Below, piece after piece: positions 1 through 7,478 of a stretch of DNA of 53,088 bases. The stretch's first letter is position 1. Every line of letters starts with the position of its first letter. A program made the translations under genes and the position numbers. Origin of the DNA: JANLTP01 sp031363055 (GTDB lineage Bacteria; Pseudomonadota; Gammaproteobacteria; Burkholderiales; Burkholderiaceae_E); contig JANLTP010000068.1 of assembly GCA_031363055.1 (NCBI GenBank), positions 1-53,088 on the forward strand. The letters are read 5' to 3'. A model generated the notes under the pieces. The model was not told the DNA's origin, ran no database searches, and was given only the letters and a program-made list of their open reading frames with translations.

Positions 1-340
1 CGACATAATCGGCACCGGCTTTGCTGATGCGTTCGGCGAAAACCTTGGTTTCGATCGGCGAAATCGAACTCATGTCGACCACCGTTTTGCCGGCACTCAA
101 TCCGCTGGAGACGCCGTCCTCACCGAATAGAACCTGAGCTACATCCGGCGTGTCTGGCAGCATCAAGAAGATCACGTCGGCAGCACGCGCGACCTCGGCG
201 TTGGTCGCGCACACGGTGGCTGCTGCCAGCGCCGCTGGAACCCGGCTGCGGGTACGTACAAACATGGAGTGGCCAGCGGCCAGCAAGTGTGCGGCCATAG
301 GCGTACCCATGATGCCGAGTCCGATAAATCCGATTTTCAT
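1..340 (-). CDS. garR: 2-hydroxy-3-oxopropionate (tartronate semialdehyde) reductase, N-terminal part
   Basis: Minus-strand reading frame starting at an ATG ending at 340 and running off the left edge, so only about 113 N-terminal residues are visible. The protein opens with MKIGFIGLGIMGTPMA, the Rossmann GxGxxG dinucleotide site of the beta-hydroxyacid dehydrogenase family. It continues with the family blocks FLMLPDTPDV and VVDMSSISP. The family reduces tartronate semialdehyde to glycerate with NAD(P)H in aldarate/glyoxylate catabolism. A galactarate dehydratase remnant sits divergently next door, consistent with an aldarate locus. Another beta-hydroxyacid dehydrogenase (for example 3-hydroxyisobutyrate dehydrogenase) is possible because the catalytic half is outside the window. 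Confidence 0.85.
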   Translation of the reverse strand, partial: MKIGFIGLGIMGTPMAAHLLAAGHSMFVRTRSRVPAALAAATVCATNAEVARAADVIFLMLPDTPDVAQVLFGEDGVSSGLSAGKTVVDMSSISPIETKVFAERISKAGADYV

Positions 341-599
341 AAATGCTCCCGGGAAACCCCGGCGTTCGAGCCGGGGAGGTAGAGGGCCGATTGCATAGCA
401 ATCGCGTGCTCTGCTCTAGTGTTTTGGTCGTCTCGGACCACGCGATTACGCAGCCGGGAAAGCGCGTAGTGAACAAAATTAAAGGCGGCGTATCTGTTGC
501 CGGTACGTGCATAGGTTCGGTAGCGAAATCTGCGAGAACTTGTTGGGTAAGAAGGCATACAGTGCTTTCCGATGCGGTCGTGCATCGCAAAATCCAGGA

Positions 600-887
600 A
601 CCTCCGTCCTTCCGGGCGGAGTAGACGTCAATTGTGGCACGCCGCAATCGGCCGCAGGCATGAACCTGCACGTCCTCACCACCGGGCGCGGCACACTCTA
701 TGGACTGGCCGAGGTGCCCGTCATCAAAGTGGCCACCCGAACCGATCTGGCGCCGCGTTGGCACGACCTGATGGACATCAACGCCGGCACGATCGCCGAC
801 CGCACCGCCACGATTGAAGAGGTCGGCTGGCAGATGTTTCATCTGATGCTCGAAGTGGCCAGCGGTCTGAGTTACGGCACCGGGTAA
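600..887 (+). pseudogene. galactarate/altronate dehydratase C-terminal remnant
   Basis: A plus-strand stretch encodes a recognisable piece of the C-terminal domain of GarD/UxaA-type dehydratases (blocks GMNLHVLTTGRGTLYGL, VPVIKVATRTDLA, RWHDLMDINAG, ATIEEVGWQMFHLMLEVASG). The frame is open from 507 but the upstream residues do not resemble the family. The usual N-terminal SAF domain and most of the roughly 500-residue enzyme are missing. The normal tail after VASG is replaced by a few residues and a stop. It is therefore a relic truncated at both ends, probably a former partner of the adjacent tartronate semialdehyde reductase. The 341-599 stretch upstream shows no other gene. Confidence 0.75.
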
Positions 888-950
888 ACTCTGCATGCAG
901 CCGATTCAATTCGTCAAGCCGCGCAGATTAAACAGGCTCCGCAAATCACG

Positions 951-1817
951 ATGATAAGCATTTCCGAACGCCGCCGCCGACTCAGAGCATTGCTGAGTTC
1001 CAACCTGTGCCTTACCCCGGCCAGCATCTTCGATCCAATCTCTGCACGCCTTGCTTCGCAAGCCGGGTACACGCTCGGCATGTTGGGCGGGTCGGTGGCA
1101 TCGCAGGTCAGCCTGGCTGCACCGGACGTGAATATCCTGACCTTGACTGAGCTCGCCGAAATGGTCCGGCGAATGACTCGGGCAAGCGATATCAGCCTGT
1201 TCATCGATGCCGACCACGGCTTTGGGAATGCCCTGAGTGTCGCGCGAACCACCGAAGAACTTGAACACGCCGGCGCCTGCGGATTTTCAATCGAGGACAC
1301 GGCGCTACCGACCCGATTTGGACAGCCCGAAGGCAGTGACGAGTTGATTTCGTTGGACGAAATGCTCGGCAAGTTGCAGGCGGCCGTCAGCGCAAGGCGT
1401 GATCCGGATCTAGTCATTGCCGGGCGTAGTTCGTCGCTTAAGGTAGAAGGGCTGCAGGACGCACTGCGCCGAACCACGGCGATGGCCAAGACCGGCGTCG
1501 ACGCGATTTTCCTGATCGGCGTCAAAACCGTCGACGAGGTGCGCGCGATTCATGATGCGACTCATCTGCCGATCATTCTCGGCACTGCGCCCGCCAGCTT
1601 GACGTCCGCCGACCTGGCGACGGCGGGCGCTCGGATTCTTTTGCAAGGCCATCTGCCATTGGCGATTGCAGCCAAGGCGTTGTCTCTGGCGTATCAGCAG
1701 TTGTTTGCCGGTGCGAAGCCTGGCGACTTGAGCACACAGGCGCTGTCGGCCGCCGAAATGGATACGCTGACCGGTGCACCGGCGATACAACAAAATAGAC
1801 GTGATTACCTGAAATAA
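951..1817 (+). CDS. isocitrate lyase/PEP mutase family enzyme, oxaloacetate decarboxylase-like
   Basis: The 288-residue product has the PEP mutase/isocitrate lyase TIM-barrel signatures: ASIFDPISARLASQAGY near the N-terminus, LGGSVASQVSLAAPD, a metal-binding DADHGFGNA at about residue 87, and the SIEDTALPTRFG block. These match the oxaloacetate decarboxylase subgroup (PA4872-like) better than methylisocitrate lyase, since the isocitrate-lyase KKCGH loop is absent. The usual role is Mg-dependent C-C or P-C bond cleavage of oxaloacetate or a related 2-oxo acid in the cytoplasm. The stop lies 13 bp before the next start, so it is probably cotranscribed with the ThDP enzyme downstream. Substrate is inferred from family only. 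Confidence 0.8.
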   Translation: MISISERRRRLRALLSSNLCLTPASIFDPISARLASQAGYTLGMLGGSVASQVSLAAPDVNILTLTELAEMVRRMTRASDISLFIDADHGFGNALSVARTTEELEHAGACGFSIEDTALPTRFGQPEGSDELISLDEMLGKLQAAVSARRDPDLVIAGRSSSLKVEGLQDALRRTTAMAKTGVDAIFLIGVKTVDEVRAIHDATHLPIILGTAPASLTSADLATAGARILLQGHLPLAIAAKALSLAYQQLFAGAKPGDLSTQALSAAEMDTLTGAPAIQQNRRDYLK

Positions 1818-1830
1818 GAAGGAGTACTTC

Positions 1831-3378
1831 ATGAATGGCGCGGAAAGTCTGGTGCGTACCCTGGTAGCGGGTGGTGTGGATGTCTGCTTCACCAATCCGG
1901 GAACTTCCGAAATGCATTTTGTGGCCGCGCTCGATTCGATCGCCGGCATGCGCTGTGTGCTCGGCTTGTTCGAGGGCGTGGTAACCGGTGCGGCCGATGG
2001 TTACTACCGGATGACCGACAAACCAGCGGCGACCTTGCTGCACCTGGGACCAGGTCTCGGTAACGGTCTGGCGAACCTGCACAACGCCAAGAAGGCTCAA
2101 TCGGGTATTGTCAACATCGTGGGTGAACATGCGCGCGAGCACGTCAAGTACAACGCTCCGCTGACCAGCGACATTGAAGGCATCGCGCGGCCGATGTCAC
2201 ATTGGGTTCGTACTGCCGTTTCGTCCGAGTCGGTCGCGGCCGATGGCGCTGCGGCGATTCATGCGGCTCGCCGATCACCGGGGCAGATTGCCACCTTGAT
2301 CTTGCCGGCAGACACGGCCTGGAACACAGCGTCTTCTGTGGCCAGTGTCGCGCCCGATGAAGCGCTCGCGCAGCCAAATGCGGCTGCCGTTCAAGCGGCC
2401 GCACGGGCGCTGTCACAAGGCAGCAAGGCCATGCTGCTGTTGGGCGGACGGGCCTTGCGCGGCGGCGCACTCGAGTTGGCCGGACGGATTGCCGCGAAGA
2501 CCGGTTGCACGCTATCGGCCGAAAATGGCAACGCTCGGCTGCAGCGTGGCGCAGGACGGGTCACCTTGTCGCGCGTGCCCTATGTAGTCGAAGCCGCCGT
2601 CAGTTACCTGAAGGAGGTTCAACAACTGGTGCTGGTCGGCTCGCGCGTACCGGTGTCGTTCTTCGCCTATCCGAACAAGCCCAGTGTGCAAATTGCGCCG
2701 GACTGCCAGGTCACCGAACTCGCCGCCGTCAATGCCGATCTGGAGGCGAGCTTGCAAGCACTCGCCGAAGAATTGGGCGCAACCAACATGGCACCGACCC
2801 TGCTTGCCAACGGCGCGCGTCCGCAACTGCCGTCAGGCGCCCTGACGCAGGAAGGGATTGCGGCGGTACTCGGCGCCTTGCTGCCCGAACAGGCGATTGT
2901 GGTTGATGAATCCGTATCGACCGGCCGCGGCTTTGCCAAGTTCACCGAAAACGCAGCGCCGCACGACTGGCTCAACGTCATGGGCGGCGCAATCGGGTTT
3001 GGTTTGCCGCAATCGGTGGGCGCGGCCATTGCAGCACCCGACCGAAAGGTCATTACGCTCGAAGGCGATGGCAGCGGTATGTACACCCTACAGGCGCTGT
3101 GGACCATGGCGCGCGAGTCGCTCGATGTCACCGTGCTGGTGTTTGCCAATCGCACCTACCAGATTCTGCGCGGCGAACTGGCCAACGTCGGTGCAGGCGA
3201 GCCCGGCAAACGCGCCAACGACATGTTGACGCTCGATCGGCCAACGCTTGACTGGGTCAGCCTCGCCAAGGGACACGGCGTTGAAGCCGCGCGGGTGACG
3301 GACCTCGAAGGCTTGGCGACGCAGATGAAACGTGCCATGGCCAGGCCAGGGCCCTACCTCATTGAAGTGGTGCTTTAG
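1831..3378 (+). CDS. thiamine diphosphate-dependent acetolactate synthase large subunit-like enzyme
   Basis: The 515-residue protein has the three ThDP-enzyme domains. The N-terminal pyrimidine domain carries the activating glutamate in LGLFEGVVTGAADGY at about residue 50. A central Rossmann-like domain follows. The C-terminal PP domain has the ThDP motif starting GDGSGMYT and ending near the ANRTY asparagine. A strong Shine-Dalgarno (AAGGAG) precedes the ATG by 7 bases. It is shorter than biosynthetic IlvB (about 560 to 590), and no small regulatory subunit is adjacent. It is more likely a catabolic 2-oxo acid decarboxylase or carboligase working with the upstream PEP-mutase family enzyme. 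The exact substrate cannot be read from sequence. Confidence 0.82.
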   Translation: MNGAESLVRTLVAGGVDVCFTNPGTSEMHFVAALDSIAGMRCVLGLFEGVVTGAADGYYRMTDKPAATLLHLGPGLGNGLANLHNAKKAQSGIVNIVGEHAREHVKYNAPLTSDIEGIARPMSHWVRTAVSSESVAADGAAAIHAARRSPGQIATLILPADTAWNTASSVASVAPDEALAQPNAAAVQAAARALSQGSKAMLLLGGRALRGGALELAGRIAAKTGCTLSAENGNARLQRGAGRVTLSRVPYVVEAAVSYLKEVQQLVLVGSRVPVSFFAYPNKPSVQIAPDCQVTELAAVNADLEASLQALAEELGATNMAPTLLANGARPQLPSGALTQEGIAAVLGALLPEQAIVVDESVSTGRGFAKFTENAAPHDWLNVMGGAIGFGLPQSVGAAIAAPDRKVITLEGDGSGMYTLQALWTMARESLDVTVLVFANRTYQILRGELANVGAGEPGKRANDMLTLDRPTLDWVSLAKGHGVEAARVTDLEGLATQMKRAMARPGPYLIEVVL

Positions 3379-3742
3379 CGGCTCGCTTCGCAGGCTTTCG
3401 CACAGACTTTCGCACAGACGTTGCCTTTTTCTTTGGCTTGGGAACAGGTAGTTCGCGCGCGGTTGACTCGAAAAGTGCCGCCATCAATTCCGCATTTTCA
3501 AGTTGTTCGTCAATTAAAAAATAGTTCTTCGCGCTCTTGTAGGGTGGCGTTTCAGTGACGTTTTTGAGCAGAGCTCTGCCGCCAGCCGTGGGTTTGACGA
3601 ACAACTGGTTATCGCAAATCAGCGCGACCATTTTCGAGTCGCAAAAAAGAGCGTATTCGCCGAACATTTTTTTGGCTTGTATGCCAGGCCCGGACCTGAC
3701 CTGGTCGCAGACATAGTCAACAAACTTCTGATTGGATGCCAT
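3359..3742 (-). CDS. TfoX/Sxy N-terminal domain protein
   Basis: A 127-residue protein with the TfoX N-terminal fold: FVDYVCDQVRS, the MFGEYALFCDSKMVALICDNQLFVKPT core, and a YKSAKNYFLIDEQLE block. A lysine/arginine-rich tail (KPKKKATSVRKSVRKPAKR) follows. TfoX/Sxy proteins are linked to competence gene activation in gamma-proteobacteria, but short single-domain versions like this are widespread and uncharacterised. The 3' end overlaps the convergent ThDP-enzyme gene by 20 bp. The basic tail suggests nucleic-acid contact, which is inference. Confidence 0.8.
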   Translation of the reverse strand: MASNQKFVDYVCDQVRSGPGIQAKKMFGEYALFCDSKMVALICDNQLFVKPTAGGRALLKNVTETPPYKSAKNYFLIDEQLENAELMAALFESTARELPVPKPKKKATSVRKSVRKPAKRAAKAPLQ

Positions 3743-3745
3743 CGC

Positions 3746-4201
3746 TCACAAGCTCCGCGTCATGAACACGCTGTACGGGTCTTCGGCGTAATCGCCAAAG
3801 GGACCACAGTAGACGAAACCGAAGCTCTCGTACAGCTTCTGGGCTGGCTTGAACGCGTCCATTGAACCTGTTTCGAGACTTAGCCGCCGATAGGATCGTG
3901 CCTGGGCGACTACGACAATGTGAGCAAGGATCGCGCGTCCGGCGCCCTGGCGGCGATTCGCATTCGGCGTGCGCATCGACTTGACCTCGCCGTGTTCGCG
4001 ATCCAGTTCTTTGAGTGCACCACAGCCGAGCAACACGGCGACGTCCCAAGCCGACCAGAACGTGATCTCGGGTTGCCGAAGCTTCTCAAGATCAAGCGCG
4101 TGAACGCTTTCGGGGGGTGATAATTCGTACATGCTTTGCAGATGTTCGTTGAGCAGCGCGTGTATTGCCGGGTGGGACAAGTCGTCGAGTTTGATATTCA
4201 T
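3746..4201 (-). CDS. GNAT family N-acetyltransferase
   Basis: A 151-residue protein from the ATG ending at 4201 (MNIKLDDLSHPAIHALL). A longer upstream start exists but adds an uncharacteristic leader. GNAT features are the acetyl-CoA loop RRQGAGRAILAHIV, with the R/Q-x-x-G-x-G/A signature, followed by LSLETGSMDAFKPAQKLYESFGF and a terminal YAEDPYSVFMTRSL. This resembles PhnO/YsnE-like small-molecule or amino-acid acetyltransferases. The acceptor is unknown. It is 3 bp upstream of the TfoX-like gene on the same strand, so the two are probably cotranscribed. Confidence 0.85.
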   Translation of the reverse strand: MNIKLDDLSHPAIHALLNEHLQSMYELSPPESVHALDLEKLRQPEITFWSAWDVAVLLGCGALKELDREHGEVKSMRTPNANRRQGAGRAILAHIVVVAQARSYRRLSLETGSMDAFKPAQKLYESFGFVYCGPFGDYAEDPYSVFMTRSL

Positions 4202-4251
4202 GATCACAGATCCGGGTGCTGCATTCAAATTCGCTCCAACTATGAGCGCCG

Positions 4252-4749
4252 TCAGCAGGCGCTTCTAGGGGATGTGAGTTGCTGCGTCCAGTCGCTGCCA
4301 TCGCGAACAAGCCTGATTGAGCACAGGCCCATCGGTGCCGGCTGGACGCCTCGATTCGCGTTGTAAAGTTCGACACTATCAGTCAGCAATTTGATGATGA
4401 TCACGTTTGGGTCCTCAGGTCCGCCCGGATGAAACTTGTCGGAGTCTTCGCTCCAAACCGCACGCTTGATTGCGAGGTCATCGATGATCTGTGATCGACC
4501 TGCAAGCGTGACGTAGGCCAGTTCTGCATCGTACTGAAAGGCCATGGTAAATCGTCCTGCCGCCTCAATCTCCTGTGCCTTCCTGCAGGTCCTCTCGGTC
4601 ATGAATCCGATTGACCAGTCGTCACGCAGCGGGCCTGGCTTCACAACCCTGGCATTGGGCGTACCGCTGGCCGATGAAGTAACGACGAAGCACCACGGCA
4701 CCTTGGCGATGGTTTCTCGAGCGATGGCCAGCAAGTCAGTTGTGTTCAT
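4252..4749 (-). CDS. pyridoxamine 5'-phosphate oxidase-related flavin/F420-binding fold protein
   Basis: A 165-residue protein beginning at the ATG ending at 4749 (MNTTDLLAIARETI). The earlier in-frame start gives a 24-residue leader with no family similarity. The split-barrel pattern is visible: PWCFVVTSSASGTPNARVV, IGFMTERTCRKAQEIEAAG and FTMAFQYDAELAYVTLAGRSQ. These are typical of general stress protein 26-like PNPOx-fold proteins that bind FMN or related cofactors. The function in this organism is unknown. It lies in a run of small minus-strand genes with GNAT and TfoX-like genes downstream. Confidence 0.78.
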   Translation of the reverse strand: MNTTDLLAIARETIAKVPWCFVVTSSASGTPNARVVKPGPLRDDWSIGFMTERTCRKAQEIEAAGRFTMAFQYDAELAYVTLAGRSQIIDDLAIKRAVWSEDSDKFHPGGPEDPNVIIIKLLTDSVELYNANRGVQPAPMGLCSIRLVRDGSDWTQQLTSPRSAC

Positions 4750-4825
4750 GGCGAGATATTTCACATTACTGCGACGATAACACTTTCGGTTCCTGGTCGA
4801 ACACGGCCATCGATCGTTCATCTCG

Positions 4826-5314
4826 TTAATACGACGTCATTAACTCACGATACGCGTTGGCCAGACATACATCCATGTAGCCGCGCCAAAGCAGGCGCGT
4901 GATGCCGGCCAGTGGCAGTGCGGTCACGCGATTTTTTGCGGTGAATGTGTAGGTCCAGTCGACGCGGGTGCCGGCGGGATCGGCGCTGAAAGTCCACTCG
5001 CCGCGCGCACCGGTCGCCAGAGCGCGAACGATCGGGTTGCCGAATTCCCATACGCGGTACGCAAAATAGCGGCCGCGGTGGTAGTCGGTGACTTGTTCGC
5101 GTACCGTAGTGCCATCGGCGAGGTGCATCATGCGCGCCGAGCCCGGCTGTTCCCAGGGCCCGCTGTTCTGCGAGGTACTCTTGACTGCGGGCAAAGGTCC
5201 GTAGCCGGTGAATAGTTTGGGCAGCACATCTTCGGCGGCAATGAAATCAAACACCATCTCAGGCGCTCCCGCGATGACGGTTGAACGGGTAATGGCGACT
5301 TCGTGCGATGTCAT
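4826..5314 (-). CDS. SRPBCC (START-like) superfamily protein
   Basis: A 162-residue protein starting at the ATG ending at 5314, with a GGAAGG ribosome site 7 bases upstream. An ATG two codons earlier (ending 5320) is possible but sits too close to that site. It contains the polyketide-cyclase/START-like pattern STVIAGAPEMVFDFIAAEDVLPKLF, a central ADGTTVREQVTDYHRGRYFA sheet region, and a C-terminal long helix ending in LLWRGYMDVCLANAYREL. Such proteins bind hydrophobic ligands or act as cyclase/hydrolase-like domains. It is divergent from the TetR gene at 5387, a common regulator-target arrangement. Confidence 0.8.
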   Translation of the reverse strand: MTSHEVAITRSTVIAGAPEMVFDFIAAEDVLPKLFTGYGPLPAVKSTSQNSGPWEQPGSARMMHLADGTTVREQVTDYHRGRYFAYRVWEFGNPIVRALATGARGEWTFSADPAGTRVDWTYTFTAKNRVTALPLAGITRLLWRGYMDVCLANAYRELMTSY

Positions 5315-5346
5315 GGTCATGCCTTCCTGATTGATTAAACTTGATT

Positions 5347-5355
5347 CATAATATG
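5347..5355. promoter_or_regulatory. CATAATATG palindrome in divergent SRPBCC/TetR promoter region
   Basis: The 72-bp gap between the divergent SRPBCC and TetR genes is AT-rich against a GC-rich background. It contains the perfect 9-bp palindrome CATAATATG, with TTGATT hexamers just upstream. This is a plausible TetR operator overlapping promoter -10 elements on both strands. It was identified by eye only. Confidence 0.4.
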
Positions 5356-5386
5356 AGCTTTTCTTCATGTTGTGAATTCGCATTTC

Positions 5387-6124
5387 ATGAACAGTAACCG
5401 CAAGAGCCTGAAGCCGCGTAAAACGCCAGTTCAAGCGCGTTCGACCGTCACTGTTGCAGCGATTTTCGAGGGGTGCATTCAGGTTTTACTCGATGGTGGT
5501 CTGGAACGACTGACTACCACCCGCGTGGCTTTGCGTGCCGGCGTTTCGGTCGGTACGCTGTACCAGTACTACCCTAACAAGGAGTCGCTGCTGTCCGCAG
5601 TTCTGGAAGCCCATCTGCTGACCGTGGTTGAGGCGGTCGAAGCCGCGTGTGTCGACGCCAAATGCGGCCCGGTTGCAGCGATGGCGCAGGCTGCCGTTAA
5701 CGCCTTTGTTGACGCCAAACTGGCTCAGCCGGCAACGTCCCGAGCGCTTTATGCGGTTGCCGCTGATGTTGGAGGTTCAGTGGTGGTAGCACGCCTGACG
5801 CAACGCGCACAACTGACCTTATGCGATATGTTGGCAACCGCCAGCGACGCCCATTTTTCAGATCTTGGCCTCGCGAGTTACATGCTTGCCACCTCGATTG
5901 TGGGGCCAGTGCAGGGCATGCTGGCAAGCGATATCGGAGCGGTCATGGAAGCTGCGGTGCGCGAGCAACTGGTCGTCATGACTACCGCCTATCTGAAACA
6001 AGTGAGCCAGGCCCGGGTGACTGCAGCCGCCAGCGAAAGTGGCCGAGTTAAAGCGCCGACAGCCTTGAAGTCAACGCGTCGACAAGTCGCTATTGCGCCT
6101 GTTCGTAAAAACCATGCGCGCTGA
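5387..6124 (+). CDS. TetR/AcrR family transcriptional regulator
   Basis: A 245-residue protein from the ATG at 5387. A GTG at 5372 gives five more residues. The N-terminal helix-turn-helix is clear: RSTVTVAAIFEGCIQVLLDG then LTTTRVALRAGVSVGTLYQYY at about residues 40 to 60, the TetR recognition helix with the YxYYxxKExLL ending. The C-terminal half is an all-helical ligand domain followed by a basic tail (APTALKSTRRQVAIAPVRKN). It probably represses itself and the divergent SRPBCC gene through the palindrome between them. Its inducer is unknown. The 3' end overlaps the convergent transglycosylase remnant. Confidence 0.88.
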   Translation: MNSNRKSLKPRKTPVQARSTVTVAAIFEGCIQVLLDGGLERLTTTRVALRAGVSVGTLYQYYPNKESLLSAVLEAHLLTVVEAVEAACVDAKCGPVAAMAQAAVNAFVDAKLAQPATSRALYAVAADVGGSVVVARLTQRAQLTLCDMLATASDAHFSDLGLASYMLATSIVGPVQGMLASDIGAVMEAAVREQLVVMTTAYLKQVSQARVTAAASESGRVKAPTALKSTRRQVAIAPVRKNHAR

Positions 6125-6464
6125 TTTCTTCAATCGGTCCAGCGGCACCCGCATCGAGAAAGTTTTTCGTTCGACTATCAGTCTGCGCGAGTGCCTTCGG
6201 TTGTTCGGAATAGGTCTTGGTCGATTTCTTGACGGCTGGTTTGCACAGATGTTGGTTTGCAGTCCCGCAATTCGCTAGTCCCAGTGCAGCGCTTGCGAAT
6301 CGATCCTGTTCGGCAAATATTTTTGCCACGTAGCCACCATCGTCGGGCAAGAGGGCGGCGCCAACGTAGGCCTTCAAGCCTGCGGCAACACTGCCGTGGC
6401 GTGCGACGTGGTCGCGCAAAATCAGGCTGATGAACGACGGAATCTGAAGGGCTGAGGAATACAA
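6090..6464 (-). pseudogene. lytic transglycosylase (SLT domain) C-terminal remnant
   Basis: The first 55 or so residues read FISLILRDHVARHGSVAAGL, KAYVGAALLPDDGGYVAKI and FAEQDRFASAALG. This is the C-terminal part of an SLT soluble lytic transglycosylase domain (the usual pattern is R-x-G-S-x-x-x-G-L-x-x-Y-V-G-A-A). A low-complexity lysine/threonine/alanine tail follows. The catalytic glutamate half of the domain is absent, and no start with a ribosome site precedes it. This looks like a truncated relic rather than a working enzyme. Family assignment rests on short motifs. Confidence 0.5.
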
Positions 6465-6541
6465 GGTCGGCGGCTTTCTGAGGGCAGGCGATGTGTGCTG
6501 ACAGTATCAGGCTCGAGCCTAGCGCTTAACCTATCGAGTTA

Positions 6542-6817
6542 TTCACGGATGGCTTGAGTCAGCGCGCCAATAAGCCTTGCCAACGCCGATAACCCAACAT
6601 ACGTCACGCTTTTACGTGGACTTTGTCTCACTCCCTCGGTGCTGTGCCATTTCCGAACTTTGAGCTCGAACATTCAGATCAAGCCGTTGACCCTCAATGC
6701 GTCTGCTTGATCCGCACGAGAATTTCATTCCGGTGTTCGCGCAGCGGCGCGGAGCGCAAATACTCAATTGACGTCGCCGAGAACTTCATGAGTGACACAA
6801 TCATCAGTGTGCTGCTG
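6542..6817 (-). pseudogene. CaiB/BaiF CoA-transferase 3'-end remnant, interrupted
   Basis: 6706-6817 is a diverged copy of the last part of the intact CaiB/BaiF gene at 45883-47067 (window 45895-46009). By eye about four fifths of bases match, with a 3-base gap. 6542-6568 matches 45866-45892 with two mismatches; in the intact locus that is the terminal codons plus downstream flank. The two pieces are contiguous in the intact locus but here lie 137 bp apart, so the remnant carries an insertion or rearrangement at 6569-6705. No open frame remains. The stretch 6818-7067 holds no gene I can support. Confidence 0.65.
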
Positions 6818-7067
6818 CAGTTTGTCAAAGATGAGTTCGATACCTTCCTTGAATGCGGCATCCTGGCCGATGGGTTTCTGCGCCTGTGCTGTGGCGAGTT
6901 CTGGTGCGACGTGGCGGCCGACGGATGGTTGCCCGAAAAGGTGAGGCGATCGATATCTGGCTAGACTCGAGGAATACGAATAACGGGCTTGAGTTTTCGC
7001 AATTCACATCATCCGTTTTTGTTCAAACTGGGATCTTGTGTCCATCACCCCGGCCGAAAGAGCAGCC

Positions 7068-7430
7068 ATGAATCGATCCTTGCGGCGCGTCAAGAACGGG
7101 CCAGTGGAGCAAACGCAGAATGGCGAGACCAGCCCACCAAGGCGCTGGCTTTCGATAACAGCGCTGCTTTTCGCACTGCACTGCCTCCCCGCGCTGTCTC
7201 AGCCGGTCAAGGCGGACAAAATCGGTCAGTTGCTGTATGAATCCAATTGTTTGAGTTGCCACCTTGCAAAGGCGGGTTGGCGCGAGAAACGTTTGGTTAA
7301 TGACTGGGCCTCGATGAAAGCAGAACTCACGCGCTGGCAGGTCAATCTCGGTTTACGCTGGAGTGACGAACAGGTTGAACAGGTCGCCTGGTATCTGAAT
7401 CGTCGATACTACAAACTCGCCGCGCCATGA
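7068..7430 (+). CDS. small periplasmic c-type cytochrome
   Basis: A 120-residue protein from the ATG at 7068. A GTG at 7038 in frame is less likely. It has a signal-anchor/signal peptide (WLSITALLFALHCLPALSQ) and then a single haem c site CLSCH in the block LLYESNCLSCHLAKAGWREK. A long helix region (WASMKAELTRWQVNLGLRWS) and VAWYLNRRYYKL follow, with no obvious axial methionine. It is clearly paralogous to the cytochrome at 44337-44711 (shared spacing CxSCH, DW, RWQ, G-x-x-W, YLN, YK). The likely role is periplasmic electron transfer. It sits at the left border of the degraded stress cluster. Confidence 0.8.
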   Translation: MNRSLRRVKNGPVEQTQNGETSPPRRWLSITALLFALHCLPALSQPVKADKIGQLLYESNCLSCHLAKAGWREKRLVNDWASMKAELTRWQVNLGLRWSDEQVEQVAWYLNRRYYKLAAP

Positions 7431-7478
7431 TCTTCGCCTACTCCCTGAGCTTTCCTTGCCGCCTGAGCTTCGTTACCC

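Noticed and set aside
120..896. Long minus-strand open frame (258 codons)
   Set aside because: It is out of frame with the tartronate semialdehyde reductase and antisense to the galactarate dehydratase remnant. The translation has no family pattern.
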